Of a stretch of DNA of 64,000 nucleotides, positions 7,365 through 15,259 are shown piece after piece; the stretch's first letter is position 1; each line of letters starts with the position of its first letter. A model generated the notes under the pieces. It searched no databases. It was not told where the DNA came from and worked only from the letters and a program-made list of their open reading frames with translations. The stretch comes from Streptomyces canus (GTDB lineage: Bacteria; Actinomycetota; Actinomycetes; Streptomycetales; Streptomycetaceae), in NCBI RefSeq assembly GCF_030815415.1, contig NZ_JAUSWW010000001.1, positions 7,440,001-7,504,000 of the forward strand. Direction: 5' to 3'. Position numbers and translations under genes: made by a program.

Positions 7365-8477
7365 TCAGCGGCCCGTCCGCGGTGGCTCGTGGGCGCGGCG
7401 GGGGGCGCCGTCCGGGGTGGACGGGCGGCTGCCGTTGGTGCCCGGGGGCAGGGACGCGTCCGCCGTGTTGACGCGGGGGAGGGCGTGCGGGTGCTTTTCG
7501 GACAGCCACTGGATCATGCGCTCGCGGACCGTGACCCGGACCGTCCAGATGTCGTCCGCGTCCTTGGCGGTCACCAGGGCCCGCACCTGCATCGTGTTCG
7601 GAGTGGAGTCCGTCACGGTCAGGTCGCAGGCGCGGCCGTCCCAGGCGGGGCACTCGCGCAGGATGTCGCGGAGTTTCTCGCGCATCTCCTCCATCGGCGC
7701 CGAGTGGTCCAGATGCCAGTAGACGATGCCGGTCATCTGGGCACCGCCGCGCGACCAGTTCTCGAACGGCTTGGACGTGAAGTAGGAGACGGGCATCGTG
7801 ATCCGGCGCTCGTCCCACGTCCGCACGGTCAGGAAGGTCAGCGTGATCTCCTCGACCGTGCCCCACTCGCCGTCCACCACGACCGTGTCCCCTATGCGCA
7901 CCATGTCGCCGAACGCGATCTGCAGCCCTGCGAACATGTTGCTCAGCGTGGACTGCGCCGCGACACCGGCGACGATGCCGAGGATGCCGGCCGAGGCCAG
8001 CAGCGAGGCGCCGGCCGCGCGCATCGGCGGGAACGTCAGCAGCATCGCGGCGACCGCGACGACACCGACGACCGCGGCGACCACCCGTGTGATCAGCGTC
8101 ACCTGGGTGCGCACCCGGCGGACCCGGGCGGGATCGCGGCTGGCGCGCGCGTAGCGCGTGTACGTCGTCTCGACGATCGCGGCCGCGATCCGGATCACCA
8201 GCCAGGCCGTCGCCCCGATCAGCGTCAGTGTCAGCGCCTGCCCGATGCCGACGCGGTGCTCCCGCAGCACCCGTGCCTCGTCGTACGCCCCTCTGAGCAG
8301 GGCCGCGCAGATCACCAGTTGGTAGGGGATGCGCCCACGGCGCAGCAGACCCCACAGCGGGGTCTCGTGGTGCCGTCCGTCGGCTTTGCGCAGCAGCATG
8401 TCCGTGGCCCAGCCGATGACCAGCGTGAGCAGAACCGAGCCACCGATCACGATCAGGGGGCGGAGTACGTTCTCCAT
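7365..8477 (-). CDS. MscS-family mechanosensitive ion channel
   Basis: A 370-residue membrane protein of the small-conductance mechanosensitive channel family, expected to release solutes on hypo-osmotic shock. It shows N-terminal hydrophobic segments (about 5-25, 60-85, 125-150) and the pore-lining TM3 at about 155-180 (GILGIVAGVAAQSTLSNMFAG). The MscS beta domain follows (IAFGDMVRIGDTVVVDGEWGTV, then TFLTVRTWDERRITMP), ending at SKPFENWSR. A hydrophilic C-terminal tail of about 40 residues follows. The ATG start at 8477 is divergent from the gene at 8585. The stop lies 15 bp beyond the tandem-repeat array. Confidence 0.92.
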   Translation of the reverse strand: MENVLRPLIVIGGSVLLTLVIGWATDMLLRKADGRHHETPLWGLLRRGRIPYQLVICAALLRGAYDEARVLREHRVGIGQALTLTLIGATAWLVIRIAAAIVETTYTRYARASRDPARVRRVRTQVTLITRVVAAVVGVVAVAAMLLTFPPMRAAGASLLASAGILGIVAGVAAQSTLSNMFAGLQIAFGDMVRIGDTVVVDGEWGTVEEITLTFLTVRTWDERRITMPVSYFTSKPFENWSRGGAQMTGIVYWHLDHSAPMEEMREKLRDILRECPAWDGRACDLTVTDSTPNTMQVRALVTAKDADDIWTVRVTVRERMIQWLSEKHPHALPRVNTADASLPPGTNGSRPSTPDGAPRRAHEPPRTGR

Positions 8478-8584
8478 GACCCCGAACCTAACCGGCCCGG
8501 GGCGGACATGAACATGTGACTTCGGCGGCGATGTGGGTACGGCCGCGGAACGGCACTGTCGTACCCGGCTGGCACCATGGCCTC

Positions 8585-9154
8585 ATGAACATCATGCTCT
8601 TTCACTCGACCTACGGTCTGAGGCCCGCGGTGCGGCAGGCCGCCGACCGGTTGCGCTCCGCCGGGCACGAGGTGTGGACGCCGGACCTCTTCGAGGGGCA
8701 TACGTTCGAGACGGTCGAGGAGGGCATGGAGTTCAAGGAGCAGGTCGGCAAGGACGAGCTGCTCAAGCGGGCCGTGCTGGCCGCCGCGCCCTACTCGGCG
8801 CGGGGCCTCGTGTACTCCGGGTTCTCGTTCGGCGCCTCCGTCGCGCAGACCCTCGCCCTCGGCGACGACAAGGCGCGTGGGCTGCTGCTTCTGCACGGCA
8901 CCTCGGACATCGCGGCCAACGCGTCCGTGGACGACCTGCCGGTCCAGCTGCATGTCGCCGAGCCGGACCAGTTCGAGACCGACGACTGGCTGAGCTCCTG
9001 GTATCTGCAGATGAACCGCGCCGGCGCGGACGTCGAGGTGTACAGATACGCCGGGGCCGGCCACCTCTACACTGACCCCGGCCTGCCGGACTACGACGAG
9101 GAGGCCGCCGAGGCCACCTGGCGGGTGGCGCTCGGCTTCCTGGAGTCCCTCTAG
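8585..9154 (+). CDS. Dienelactone-hydrolase-family alpha/beta hydrolase
   Basis: A 189-residue protein with the DLH fold: N-terminal MNIMLFHSTYGLRP, nucleophile elbow YSGFSFGASVAQ and a late GAGHLYTD that supplies the His. In typical dienelactone hydrolases the nucleophile is Cys (G-x-C-x-G-G); here it is Ser81 (GFSFGA), so an esterase-like activity on an unknown substrate is more likely. A CACCAT hexamer (8573-8578) lies 6 nt upstream of the ATG and there is no Shine-Dalgarno, so it may be leaderless. It faces the metalloprotease gene with only 2 bp between stop codons. Confidence 0.87.
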   Translation: MNIMLFHSTYGLRPAVRQAADRLRSAGHEVWTPDLFEGHTFETVEEGMEFKEQVGKDELLKRAVLAAAPYSARGLVYSGFSFGASVAQTLALGDDKARGLLLLHGTSDIAANASVDDLPVQLHVAEPDQFETDDWLSSWYLQMNRAGADVEVYRYAGAGHLYTDPGLPDYDEEAAEATWRVALGFLESL

Positions 9155-9156
9155 GG

Positions 9157-10146
9157 TCAGCCCGCGGCGCGGTAGGCGGCCCAGTTCTGCTGCATGCGGG
9201 TCACCTGGCCCGAGGTGAACTGGTACATGCAGTCGTCGTACGTGTAGTCCATGAAGTTGTGGATCGGGTCGACGCCCGTCTTGTTGGTGCAGGTGTCGCG
9301 GCCGACCGGGCATTCGTAGGCGGCGCTCTTCTCGGCCGGGGTGTCGTCGACGTAGTCGCCCTTGCCGTTACAGCCGCCCTGGAAGGTGTGGTAGAGCCCC
9401 ATCCAGTGGCCGACCTCGTGGGTCGCGGTGTCGCCCTCGTCGTAGTTGGTGGCCGAGCCGCCGGGCAGGGACGCGTCGAGGAGGACGACGCCGTCCATGG
9501 CGGGGCTGGACTTGTAGGAGCTGGGGAAGGTGGCCCAGCCGAGGAGGTCGTCGCCGAGGTTGGCGGTGTAGACGTTGAGCGCGTTCGCCCCGCCCTTGCG
9601 CAGGGCGGTCTTCATCGCCTTCTCCGCCGTGGAGCCGTAACCGACGTTGTACCAGGCCGCGTTGTCGGTGTAGTCGGTGCCGGCCAGCGTGAACTGGTAG
9701 CCGGAGTCGACGTTCCCGGTGCCCTGACCGGCGTAGGCCGCGTTCAGGACGTTCAGCTGGGCGCTGATGTCGGAGGAGCCGAGCCGGCCGGTCGCCCCGT
9801 CGTGGATGACGTGGAAGTACACCGGGATCGTCGTCGAGGCGGCCGCGGCGAGGCTGCGGCTGCCGGAGGACGGCAGCTTGTCGAGCTTCTGCCGGAGATC
9901 GGCGTCCATCGACTGGGCCTTCGCGGCGCTGATCTCGTTGGGTTCGGCGACGGTCCCGCCGTGCGCGGGACGGGCCTCGCGGGCCGCGGTGTGGGCGTCC
10001 GTGTCGGCGCAGTCGGCGGCCGGAGCCTGGGCCGCCGCGACTCCGGTGGGTGCCGACAGGGGAGTGAGCATCAGGGTTCCGGCCACAACGGCCGTGCCCA
10101 GAAGGCGTCTGCGTATAAGGGGGGATATCCGGGCAAGCGCACGCAT
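9157..10146 (-). CDS. Secreted zinc metalloprotease, pappalysin (M43) type
   Basis: A 329-residue exported protein. The N-terminus (MRALARISPLIRRRLLGTA, then a hydrophobic run to about residue 38 ending near AAAQAPA) is a signal peptide. The zinc-binding motif is HEVGHWMGLYH, the extended HExxHxxGxxH of metzincins, followed by the disulfide-type CNGKGDYVDDTP and CPVGRDTC segments, and the Met-turn region NFMDYTYDDCMYQFT, all typical of M43B peptidases related to PAPP-A. It probably digests extracellular protein. Its 3' end abuts the convergent hydrolase gene; its upstream neighbour phoD is also exported. Confidence 0.92.
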   Translation of the reverse strand: MRALARISPLIRRRLLGTAVVAGTLMLTPLSAPTGVAAAQAPAADCADTDAHTAAREARPAHGGTVAEPNEISAAKAQSMDADLRQKLDKLPSSGSRSLAAAASTTIPVYFHVIHDGATGRLGSSDISAQLNVLNAAYAGQGTGNVDSGYQFTLAGTDYTDNAAWYNVGYGSTAEKAMKTALRKGGANALNVYTANLGDDLLGWATFPSSYKSSPAMDGVVLLDASLPGGSATNYDEGDTATHEVGHWMGLYHTFQGGCNGKGDYVDDTPAEKSAAYECPVGRDTCTNKTGVDPIHNFMDYTYDDCMYQFTSGQVTRMQQNWAAYRAAG

Positions 10147-10252
10147 GCTGACTCCTGGCTGATGCGTCGGGGAGAGCGGGCGCAGGGGTCTTCCTGGCCG
10201 CCGCCCGGGAGATTACGTGTACATGCTCAGCCTGTAAATGCTTTCTGACCGG

Positions 10253-10295
10253 GCGAGTAGCGCTTCCGTATACGAATGCGGCTTGCGCTACCCGC
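10253..10295 (-). terminator. Hairpin downstream of phoD
   Basis: Arms GCGAGTAGCGC (10253-10263) and GCGCTACCCGC (10285-10295) pair with one mismatch and enclose a 21-nt loop that itself contains CGTATACG. It lies just after the phoD stop codon and upstream of the protease gene, so it probably ends phoD transcription. Confidence 0.6.
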
Positions 10296-10313
10296 CGTTG
10301 GCCAAAAGGCGAC

Positions 10314-11972
10314 TTACACGGGGTCGTACGTCCGCTCGACCTTCTGCGTGCCGCTGCGCGTGCGGTACGAACGGGCCCAGGACGAGGTCGCGTTCGCCTT
10401 TGTCTTGTCGGACAGCACGTAGTAGTCCATCTGCGCCCGCTCGGCGGTGATGTCCAGGACGCCGTAGCCGTGGCGGTCCGTGTCGACCCAGTGGACGTGC
10501 CGGTTGGCGAGCTGGATGACCGGCGCCGCGAGCGCGGTGACCGTGCCCTCGGGGACCTTGAGGATGTCGTCGAGGTTGTCGGAGGTCACCGAGGTCACGA
10601 CGAACTCCGTGGCGGCCGAGGCGGACAGCGGGTACGTCCCGGCGTTCACCGGCACGTCGTTGGCCCACGCCATGTGGATATCGCCGGTCAGGAACACGGT
10701 GTTGCGGATCGCGTTCGCGCGCAGATGGGCCAGCAGCTCGCGGCGGTCGTCCGTGTAGCCGTCCCACTGGTCGGTGTTGAGGGCGAGCCCCTCCTTCGGC
10801 AGGCCCAGCAGCTCGGCGAGCGGTTTGAGGAGGTCCGCGGAGAGCGAGCCGATGGCGAACGGCGAGATCATCACGGAGTTGCCGACCAGCCGCCAGGTGG
10901 TGTCGGAGGACTTCAGCCCCGCCTTCAGCCAGTCGAGCTGGGCGCGCCCGGTGAGCGTACGGTCCGGGTCGTCGACCGAGCCGTTGCCGACGGCCACCTG
11001 CTGCGAGCGGAACGAGCGCAGGTCGAGGAGCGACAGGTCGACGAGCTTGCCGAAGCGCAGCCGCCGGTAGGTGGTGCCGGCGGTCGCCGTGCGCACCGGC
11101 ATCCACTCGAAGTAGGCCTGCTTGGCGGCGGCCTGGCGTGCGGCCCAGGCGCCCTCCGTGCCCTCGGTGTGGTTCTCGGCGCCGCCCGACCAGGCGTCGT
11201 TGGCGAACTCGTGGTCGTCCCAGATGGCGACGACCGGAGCGACCGCGTGGAGCGCCTGAAGGTCCGGGTCGGTCTTGTAACGGCCGTGCCGGGTGCGGTA
11301 GTCGGCCAGCGAGAGGATCTCGTGGGCCGGCGCGTGCGGGCGGACGACGGTGTCGCGCGTCCCGTACTCGCCGGTGCCGTACTCGTAGATGTAGTCGCCC
11401 AGGTGCAGCCAGGCGTCCAGGTCGCCGCGGGCCGCGAGATGGCGGTACGAGGAGAAGTAGCCGGCCTCCCAGTTGGCGCAGGAGACCACGCCGAAGCGCA
11501 GGTTCGGCACGGCCGAGTCCGCCGCCGGCGCGGTGCGGGTGCGCGCCGCCGGGGAGTCGGTGCCGCCCGCCGAGAAGCGGAACCAGTACTCGGTGGCCGG
11601 CTCCAGGCCGCGGACGTCGGCCTTGACGGTGTGGTCAGTGGCGGCGGTCGCGGTCGTGGTGCCCTTGGCGACGACGTTCGTGAACGCCTTGTCCTTGGCG
11701 ACGACCCAGCCGACCTCGGTGTCCGGGCCGAGCCCGGAGCCGGGTATCGCCTCGGCGGTGGGCGTCACCCGAGTCCACAGCAGAACGCCGTTCGGGAGCG
11801 GGTCGCCGGAGGCGAGACCGTGCAGGAAGGCGGGGGCCTCGGCGGCGCGGGCCGGGATCGCGGCGGCGAGGGGGCCGGCCAGTACCGCGCCGGCGGCGGC
11901 GGCCTTGACCACCGTACGGCGGCGCGGTGACAGGGAGTTGAGATGCTCGGATGCTCTGAATCTACTGGTCAC
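10314..11972 (-). CDS. phoD: PhoD-type secreted alkaline phosphatase/phosphodiesterase
   Basis: A 552-residue enzyme that releases phosphate from extracellular organic phosphates, with Ca2+/Fe in the active site in known PhoD proteins. A twin-arginine signal is clear: SPRRRTVVKAAAAGAVLAGP, cleaved near ARA-AEA. An N-terminal Fn3-like PhoD_N domain (about 45-145) precedes the metallophosphatase domain, with motifs FGVVSCANWEAGYF, WLHLGDYIYEYGTGEYG, AIWDDHEFANDAW and VFLTGDIHMAW. The GTG start at 11972 has no good Shine-Dalgarno; a 22-bp inverted repeat sits directly in front of it. In Streptomyces such genes are under PhoP control, but I see only single GTTC-type half-sites upstream and no clear PHO box pair. 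Confidence 0.93.
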   Translation of the reverse strand: MTSRFRASEHLNSLSPRRRTVVKAAAAGAVLAGPLAAAIPARAAEAPAFLHGLASGDPLPNGVLLWTRVTPTAEAIPGSGLGPDTEVGWVVAKDKAFTNVVAKGTTTATAATDHTVKADVRGLEPATEYWFRFSAGGTDSPAARTRTAPAADSAVPNLRFGVVSCANWEAGYFSSYRHLAARGDLDAWLHLGDYIYEYGTGEYGTRDTVVRPHAPAHEILSLADYRTRHGRYKTDPDLQALHAVAPVVAIWDDHEFANDAWSGGAENHTEGTEGAWAARQAAAKQAYFEWMPVRTATAGTTYRRLRFGKLVDLSLLDLRSFRSQQVAVGNGSVDDPDRTLTGRAQLDWLKAGLKSSDTTWRLVGNSVMISPFAIGSLSADLLKPLAELLGLPKEGLALNTDQWDGYTDDRRELLAHLRANAIRNTVFLTGDIHMAWANDVPVNAGTYPLSASAATEFVVTSVTSDNLDDILKVPEGTVTALAAPVIQLANRHVHWVDTDRHGYGVLDITAERAQMDYYVLSDKTKANATSSWARSYRTRSGTQKVERTYDPV

Positions 11973-11973
11973 G

Positions 11974-11995
11974 ACCGATCAGGTTACTGATCGGT
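11974..11995. promoter_or_regulatory. Perfect inverted repeat at the phoD start
   Basis: ACCGATCAG-gtta-CTGATCGGT, a 9-bp perfect inverted repeat, ends two bases before the phoD start codon. The position would let a bound protein or an RNA hairpin block initiation. No regulator is identified. Confidence 0.5.
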
Positions 11996-12003
11996 ATGAA
12001 CGA

Positions 12004-12035
12004 GAGCGGGCGAACCGGCAAAAGTTCGCCCGCTC
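12004..12035. terminator. Hairpin between the DsbA-like gene and phoD
   Basis: Perfect 12-bp arms (GAGCGGGCGAAC and its complement) around an 8-nt loop, 18 bp after the DsbA-like stop codon on the minus strand. It is a strong intrinsic-terminator-like stem without a U-tract, as is usual in Streptomyces. Confidence 0.75.
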
Positions 12036-12052
12036 TTGGGATGACGGTCGGG

Positions 12053-12865
12053 TCAGGCCTTGAGGGCCGCCTCGAGCGCCGTGTTGAAATCGGCCACCGT
12101 CATCGGCGCGTTCTTGCCGTCGGAACCGGTCAGCGCCTTGCCGTCCATCTTCAGCGTCGGGGTGCCGGTCACCCCGCTGTCGTCGAACGTCTTGGACATC
12201 TCCAGCGCCCACTTGTCGTAGGTGCCGTTCTTCACGGCGTTCTGGAACGTCTTGTTGTTCTTCAGGGCGTCGACCGTGTTCGCGATCTTGATGAGGTAGG
12301 CGTCGTCCTTGAACTTGTCGTCGGACTCTTCCGGGTGCCACTTCGTCGAGTACATCGCGGTTTTGTACTCGAGGAAGGCCTCGGGGCTGACGTTGAGCGC
12401 CGCGCCGAGCGCGCTGAGCCCGTTCTTCGAGCCCTCGCCGCCCAGGCCGTTGTCGAGGAAGGTGGCGCCGACGTACTGGATCTTGAACTTGCCGTCCTCG
12501 ACATCCTTGTCCACGGTCGAGCCGACAGTCTGCTCGAACGACGCGCAGACGGGACAGCGCGGGTCCTCGTACATGACGAGGGTCTTCTTGGCGGTGCTCT
12601 TGCCGATGGTGACGGTCGTGCCGTTGGTGCCCGTGGTGTTGGCCGGCTTGACGAGCTTGTCGTCCTTGGCGGCCTCCCAGTAGTCCGGCTTGTTGCCCTG
12701 GACGACCGCATAGCCGATGCCGCCGGCTATCGCGAGGACGCCGACGAGGGAGCAGGCGACGATGACCTGCCGCTTGACCTTGTCGCGCTTGGCCTGGCGC
12801 TCGCGCTCCTGGCGCAGCCGCTCACGGGCCGCCGACTTCGACGCCTGGCTGTTCCGCTTGCTCAT
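12053..12865 (-). CDS. Membrane-anchored DsbA-like thioredoxin-fold protein
   Basis: A 270-residue protein with a basic, helical N-terminus (residues 1-35, ARERLRQERERQAKRDKVKR), one membrane anchor (about 37-57) and an extracytoplasmic DsbA-type thioredoxin domain. The redox motif is C-P-V-C in YEDPRCPVCASFE and the cis-Pro loop is GVTGTPTLKMDG. It should form or reshuffle disulfides in exported proteins. The ATG at 12865 has GGAG upstream; a start at 12892 would add nine residues but has weaker support. The layout closely matches the gene at 43076-43849, so the two are paralogues. Confidence 0.88.
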   Translation of the reverse strand: MSKRNSQASKSAARERLRQERERQAKRDKVKRQVIVACSLVGVLAIAGGIGYAVVQGNKPDYWEAAKDDKLVKPANTTGTNGTTVTIGKSTAKKTLVMYEDPRCPVCASFEQTVGSTVDKDVEDGKFKIQYVGATFLDNGLGGEGSKNGLSALGAALNVSPEAFLEYKTAMYSTKWHPEESDDKFKDDAYLIKIANTVDALKNNKTFQNAVKNGTYDKWALEMSKTFDDSGVTGTPTLKMDGKALTGSDGKNAPMTVADFNTALEAALKA

Positions 12866-12943
12866 GGGTGATCTCCGTAAGGGGACGCGCACACCTCGTG
12901 TGCGGGATGCATGGGGGACTGGTGGTGCTCGGGTGCTGTCCGG

Positions 12944-13636
12944 TCAGGCGGAAGCGACCGGGCACGGCGGTCCACGCCGTCCCAGGGAATGCACGAGGAT
13001 CCGGTCGCGGACGACGGCCGTACGACGACCGGGGTGCCGCGGGGCGCGGGCCGCCGGGGCCCGTCGTACCGCCACCGCGGCGACGGCCAGCAGGAGCGGC
13101 CGGAACGTGGTCGCCGTCACCGCGCCGACCACCTGGGCCAGGGCCCGCTCGCCGCGGCGCAGCCAGGCGGCGGCGAGGAGGCCGACGCCGATGTGCGCGC
13201 CGAGCAGCAGCCAGGCGGCCTGCGGGTCGACGTGGGCGAGGGCGCCCGCGAGGCGGTCGGTGTCGGTGCCGGTCACACGGGCCAGCGGGCTGCCGACGCT
13301 GCCGCCGTCACCGCAGAACACGTCCCAGCCGACCGAGCGCAGCGGACCGGTGACCGGTCCGCCCGCCGCGCCGTAACAGACGTGCTGGCCGGTGGTGAAG
13401 ACGGTGTCGGCGGCCAGCTCCAGCGGCACCAGCAGGGCGGCGATCCGCCCGAAGCTCCGCTCGCGGCCGGCGAGGGCGTAGGCGAGGACGAACACGGCGG
13501 CCGCGACGAGGGCCACCGTGTTCAGCGGCAGCGGGACCCGGGACAGCAGCACGTGCGACGCGGTGCTGAGTGTCACGACGAGTGCCGTGAACAGCGCCGC
13601 GCGGAGCGCTCGCAGTCGGGTCCCGGATATGTCCAT
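12944..13636 (-). CDS. Integral membrane protein of unknown function
   Basis: A 230-residue hydrophobic protein. Segments at about 10-30, 38-57, 65-82, 143-163 and 170-185 look membrane-spanning. A Cys pair lies in the loop between them (TTGQHVCYGAAGG and WDVFCGDGG), which would be extracytoplasmic and could form a disulfide. The C-terminal 45 residues are Arg/Pro-rich. I do not recognise the family; homologues with the same Cys spacing are common in Streptomyces. The neighbouring DsbA-like gene runs in the same direction 78 bp downstream. Confidence 0.75.
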   Translation of the reverse strand: MDISGTRLRALRAALFTALVVTLSTASHVLLSRVPLPLNTVALVAAAVFVLAYALAGRERSFGRIAALLVPLELAADTVFTTGQHVCYGAAGGPVTGPLRSVGWDVFCGDGGSVGSPLARVTGTDTDRLAGALAHVDPQAAWLLLGAHIGVGLLAAAWLRRGERALAQVVGAVTATTFRPLLLAVAAVAVRRAPAARAPRHPGRRTAVVRDRILVHSLGRRGPPCPVASA

Positions 13637-13720
13637 AGCGGAGGAGAGTGTGTCACGCGGGCCGGTAAGGGACCCCTAAAGGGTTCCTGTGAGCGGCCCT
13701 GTCGTTATCGATCGATTCGG

Positions 13721-15046
13721 TCAGAGGCCCGGAATGCGGCCGTTGCGGAACAGGTCGACGAAGATCTGGTGGTCGGTACGCGCGCGTGCCCCGTAGTCGT
13801 GGGCGAAGGAGACCAGCAGGTCCGCGAAGCCGTCCTCGTCGGCCGCGATGGCCGCGTCGATGGCCCGCTCGGTCGAGAAGGGCACCAGGGACTCGCCGGA
13901 CTGGTCGTCCGCCGCCCCGTGCATGGTGGCGGTGGCCCGGCCGAGGTCGGCGACGACCGCCGCGATCTCCTCCGGGTCGTCGATGTCGCCCCAGTCCAGG
14001 TCGACGGCGTACGGCGAGATCTCCGCGACCAGCTGACCGGAACCGTCCAGCTCGGTCCAGCCCAGCCACGGGTCGGCGTGCTGCTGCAGGGCGCGCTGCG
14101 AGAGCACCGTGCGGTGGCCCTCGTGCTGGAAGTAGTCACGGATCGCCGGGTCGGTGATGTGCCGGGAGGCGGCCGGGGTCTGGGCCTGCTTGATGTAGAT
14201 CACCACATCGTTCTCCAGGGCGTCGCTGTGGCCCTCCAGGAGGATGTTGTACGACGGCAGCCCCGCCGAGCCGATGCCGATGCCGCGGCGGCCGACGACG
14301 TCCTTCACCCGGTACGAGTCCGGGCGGGTCAGCGAGGTCTCCGGCAGCGTCTCCAGGTAGCCGTCGAAGGCGGCGAGCACCTTGTAGCGGGTGGCCGCGT
14401 CCAGCTCGATGGAGCCGCCGCCCGGCGCGAAGCGGCGCTCGAAGTCGCGGATCTCGGTCATCGAGTCCAGCAGGCTGAAGCGGGTCAGCGAGCGGGCGTC
14501 GCGCAGCGCGTCCAGGAGCGGGCCCTCGGCGGTGTCCAGCGTGAAGGGCGGCACCTCGTCGCTCTTGGCGCCGGTGGCCAGGGCGTGGACGCGCTCGCGG
14601 TAGGCGGCCGCGTAGATCTTGACGAGCTCGGTGATCTGCTCGTCGCCGAGCGCCTTGGCGTACCCGATGAGGGCGATCGACGCGGAGAAGCGCTTGAGGT
14701 CCCAGGTGAAGGGGCCGACGTACGCCTCGTCGAAGTCGTTGACGTTGAAGATCAGCCGACCGGTGGAGTCCATGTACGTGCCGAAGTTCTCGGCGTGCAG
14801 GTCGCCGTGGATCCACACGCGCGAGGTGCGCTCGTCCAGGTACGGGCCGCCCCGCTTGTCCGAGTCGAGGTCGTGGTAGAAGAGGCACGCCGTACCCCGG
14901 TAGAACGCGAACGCCGAGGCCGCCATCTTCCGGAACTTCACCCGGAACGCGGCCGGGTCGGCGGCCAGGAGCTCGCCGAAGGCGGTGTCGAAGACGGCGA
15001 GAATCTCCTCGCCGCGAGGCTCGTCGTTGAGCTGCGGTACCGACAT
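13721..15046 (-). CDS. DUF2252 family protein
   Basis: A 441-residue soluble protein of the DUF2252 family, which has a kinase-like (aminoglycoside-phosphotransferase-related) architecture. Visible motifs include VKFRKMAASAFAFYRGTACL, then WIHGDLHAENFGTY (an HGDLHxxN catalytic-loop-like motif) and FNVNDFDEAYVGPFTWDLKR (a D-F-D metal-binding-like motif). This pattern implies phosphotransfer to a small molecule, but no substrate is known. The start at 15046 is ATG. It is transcribed divergently from dnaE. Confidence 0.85.
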   Translation of the reverse strand: MSVPQLNDEPRGEEILAVFDTAFGELLAADPAAFRVKFRKMAASAFAFYRGTACLFYHDLDSDKRGGPYLDERTSRVWIHGDLHAENFGTYMDSTGRLIFNVNDFDEAYVGPFTWDLKRFSASIALIGYAKALGDEQITELVKIYAAAYRERVHALATGAKSDEVPPFTLDTAEGPLLDALRDARSLTRFSLLDSMTEIRDFERRFAPGGGSIELDAATRYKVLAAFDGYLETLPETSLTRPDSYRVKDVVGRRGIGIGSAGLPSYNILLEGHSDALENDVVIYIKQAQTPAASRHITDPAIRDYFQHEGHRTVLSQRALQQHADPWLGWTELDGSGQLVAEISPYAVDLDWGDIDDPEEIAAVVADLGRATATMHGAADDQSGESLVPFSTERAIDAAIAADEDGFADLLVSFAHDYGARARTDHQIFVDLFRNGRIPGL

Positions 15047-15259
15047 CGCTGGGTGCCTCCTGGTGCATGTGTACGACAGCGTTTCTGTCGTCTCAACGGG
15101 CGGGGCGGGACGAAAGTGCCCGCGAAACCCTCGCTGTGAAGGTACGCGGGGCAGCCCCCGGAGTGTCAGTGCCGAGGCATAGACTTCGACGCTGTCCCCC
15201 AGAGTGTCCGTAACTGGTGGGACACCCGTCGCCGTACGTTTCCCCTGGAGGCCGCAGCC

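Noticed and set aside
7002..8519. Open frame with a 55-residue repeated peptide running through the tandem array and antisense to the channel gene
   Set aside because: It lies in another frame than the SDR gene, has no ribosome site, and continues antisense to the MscS gene; the peptide repeat simply reflects the 165-bp DNA repeat.
11996..12052. PHO boxes upstream of phoD
   Set aside because: Two GTTC-type half-sites occur but they are 14 bp apart instead of the 11-bp direct repeats, and one lies inside a terminator stem.
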